From Aquitalea aquatica (GTDB lineage: Bacteria > Pseudomonadota > Gammaproteobacteria > Burkholderiales > Chromobacteriaceae), in NCBI RefSeq assembly GCF_013911085.1, contig NZ_JACERN010000033.1, positions 62,001-126,000 of the forward strand: a stretch of DNA of 64,000 nt. Direction: 5' to 3'. Numbering within the stretch: position 1 is the stretch's first letter; each line of letters starts with the position of its first letter. The notes beneath the pieces are model-generated. The model was not told the origin of the DNA and ran no database searches. It worked only from the letters and a program-made list of their open reading frames with translations. This document shows positions 63,551 to 64,000 of this stretch, one piece after another. A program made the translations under genes and the position numbers.

Positions 63551-64000
63551 TTTCTTCCTCCATATCGTGGTCTTGGCCTTCAACAATGTGCGCAATCAGT
63601 GGGCGAAGCAGTCGAGCAGCAGTTTCAACAACAGCCGCCTCTGCCTCGATCCAGCGACCATGAACGATAAAATCGAGGTGTTCTTTCAACCCAGCCTTTT
63701 CAAAGGCATCCAATGCATCACTGGCACGCTTATGAAAAAATATCTGATTTTGAGAATTAGCACAAAAAGAGATTAGGGTCTGCAATCCGACGTCCCGACC
63801 ATTGCTCTTCTTATTTAGCTCTTTGGACTTGCCCGCTTTTCTAACCTGGTACGTAAGAGCAGACTCAAATAACGCACGAAGAAGCATTGCAGACGCTATT
63901 GGAAAATCAGCCGGCTGAATGCGAGTTATTTCATCAGTCAATGCAATAAGTCGATCATCATCAACCGTACAAATCAGCTTTTCAAAAAATGTTGATGCCT
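63543..64000 (-). CDS. C-terminal part of a gene upstream of the methylase, cut by window edge
   Basis: The frame is open from the window end to a TAA at 63543-63545, with no start needed inside. The 151 visible residues include MLLRALFESALTYQVRKAGK, the helical segment LISFCANSQNQIFFHKRASD and AAAVVETAARLLRPLIAH. ALFESALTYQV recalls the C-terminal helical domains of some ParB-like or HEPN-type partner proteins. I cannot assign a family. Its stop overlaps the methylase start by 8 bases, so the two are coexpressed. Confidence 0.6.
   Translation of the reverse strand, partial: ASTFFEKLICTVDDDRLIALTDEITRIQPADFPIASAMLLRALFESALTYQVRKAGKSKELNKKSNGRDVGLQTLISFCANSQNQIFFHKRASDALDAFEKAGLKEHLDFIVHGRWIEAEAAVVETAARLLRPLIAHIVEGQDHDMEEESA

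Noticed and set aside
54572-64000. CRISPR array or Cas genes near the tns module
   Set aside because: No regularly spaced repeats and no Cas-like protein in the window, so a CRISPR-guided transposon is not supported.

Overview
The window looks like a 64-kb chromosomal segment of a Gram-negative betaproteobacterium. GC-rich coding, outer-membrane and periplasmic proteins, and the mix of c-di-GMP, chemotaxis and efflux genes would fit the Chromobacteriaceae/Neisseriales (Chromobacterium, Aquitalea, Vogesella type). The genus is inferred from gene content, not proven.

Region 1 (1-5800) is accessory in character. It is AT-richer and sparse, and holds a NERD-domain protein cut by the window edge, a membrane-anchored TPR protein, a DEDD-type exonuclease-like protein, two unrecognised genes and a decayed IS5-type transposase. 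Region 2 (5805-54571) is dense, core-like chromosome. It contains a Cache-GAF-HD-GYP protein, an MscS channel, two secreted YtcJ-like amidohydrolases and a zinc-related operon (outer-membrane protein, DUF3299, DUF2796/ZrgA, ABC ATPase and permease). A homocysteine methyltransferase stands divergent to an amino-acid ABC importer. Next come MacA-MacB-outer-membrane factor, a NarL-type two-component system, a tiny Cys-rich secreted peptide, an RlmN-like radical SAM enzyme, a globin-coupled HD-GYP protein, and a Xre-RES toxin-antitoxin pair. The rest of the region carries a periplasmic catalase, AraC and LysE proteins, SbcCD, a DUF945 protein, a PLD nuclease, a chemotaxis receptor, an isochorismatase-fold protein, a cold-shock protein, LysR/TauE, a GST, tRNA-Tyr with promoter and terminator, a solute-binding protein and a ProX-type deacylase.

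Region 3 (54572-64000) is a mobile and defence-like island. It has a 955-residue P-loop NTPase with a nuclease-like N-terminus, a complete tnsA-tnsB-tnsC-tniQ transposition module with overlapping genes, a repeat-bearing putative transposon end, and then a D12-class adenine methylase with an overlapping partner gene cut by the window edge. Possible ends TGTTA...TAACA flanked by a 5-bp CAACC duplication would define a 7.8-kb element (about 54839-62622) inserted at the 3' end of the methylase gene.

The most promising unknown is the NTPase carried next to the Tn7-like module. The second is the Cys-rich 43-residue exported peptide.
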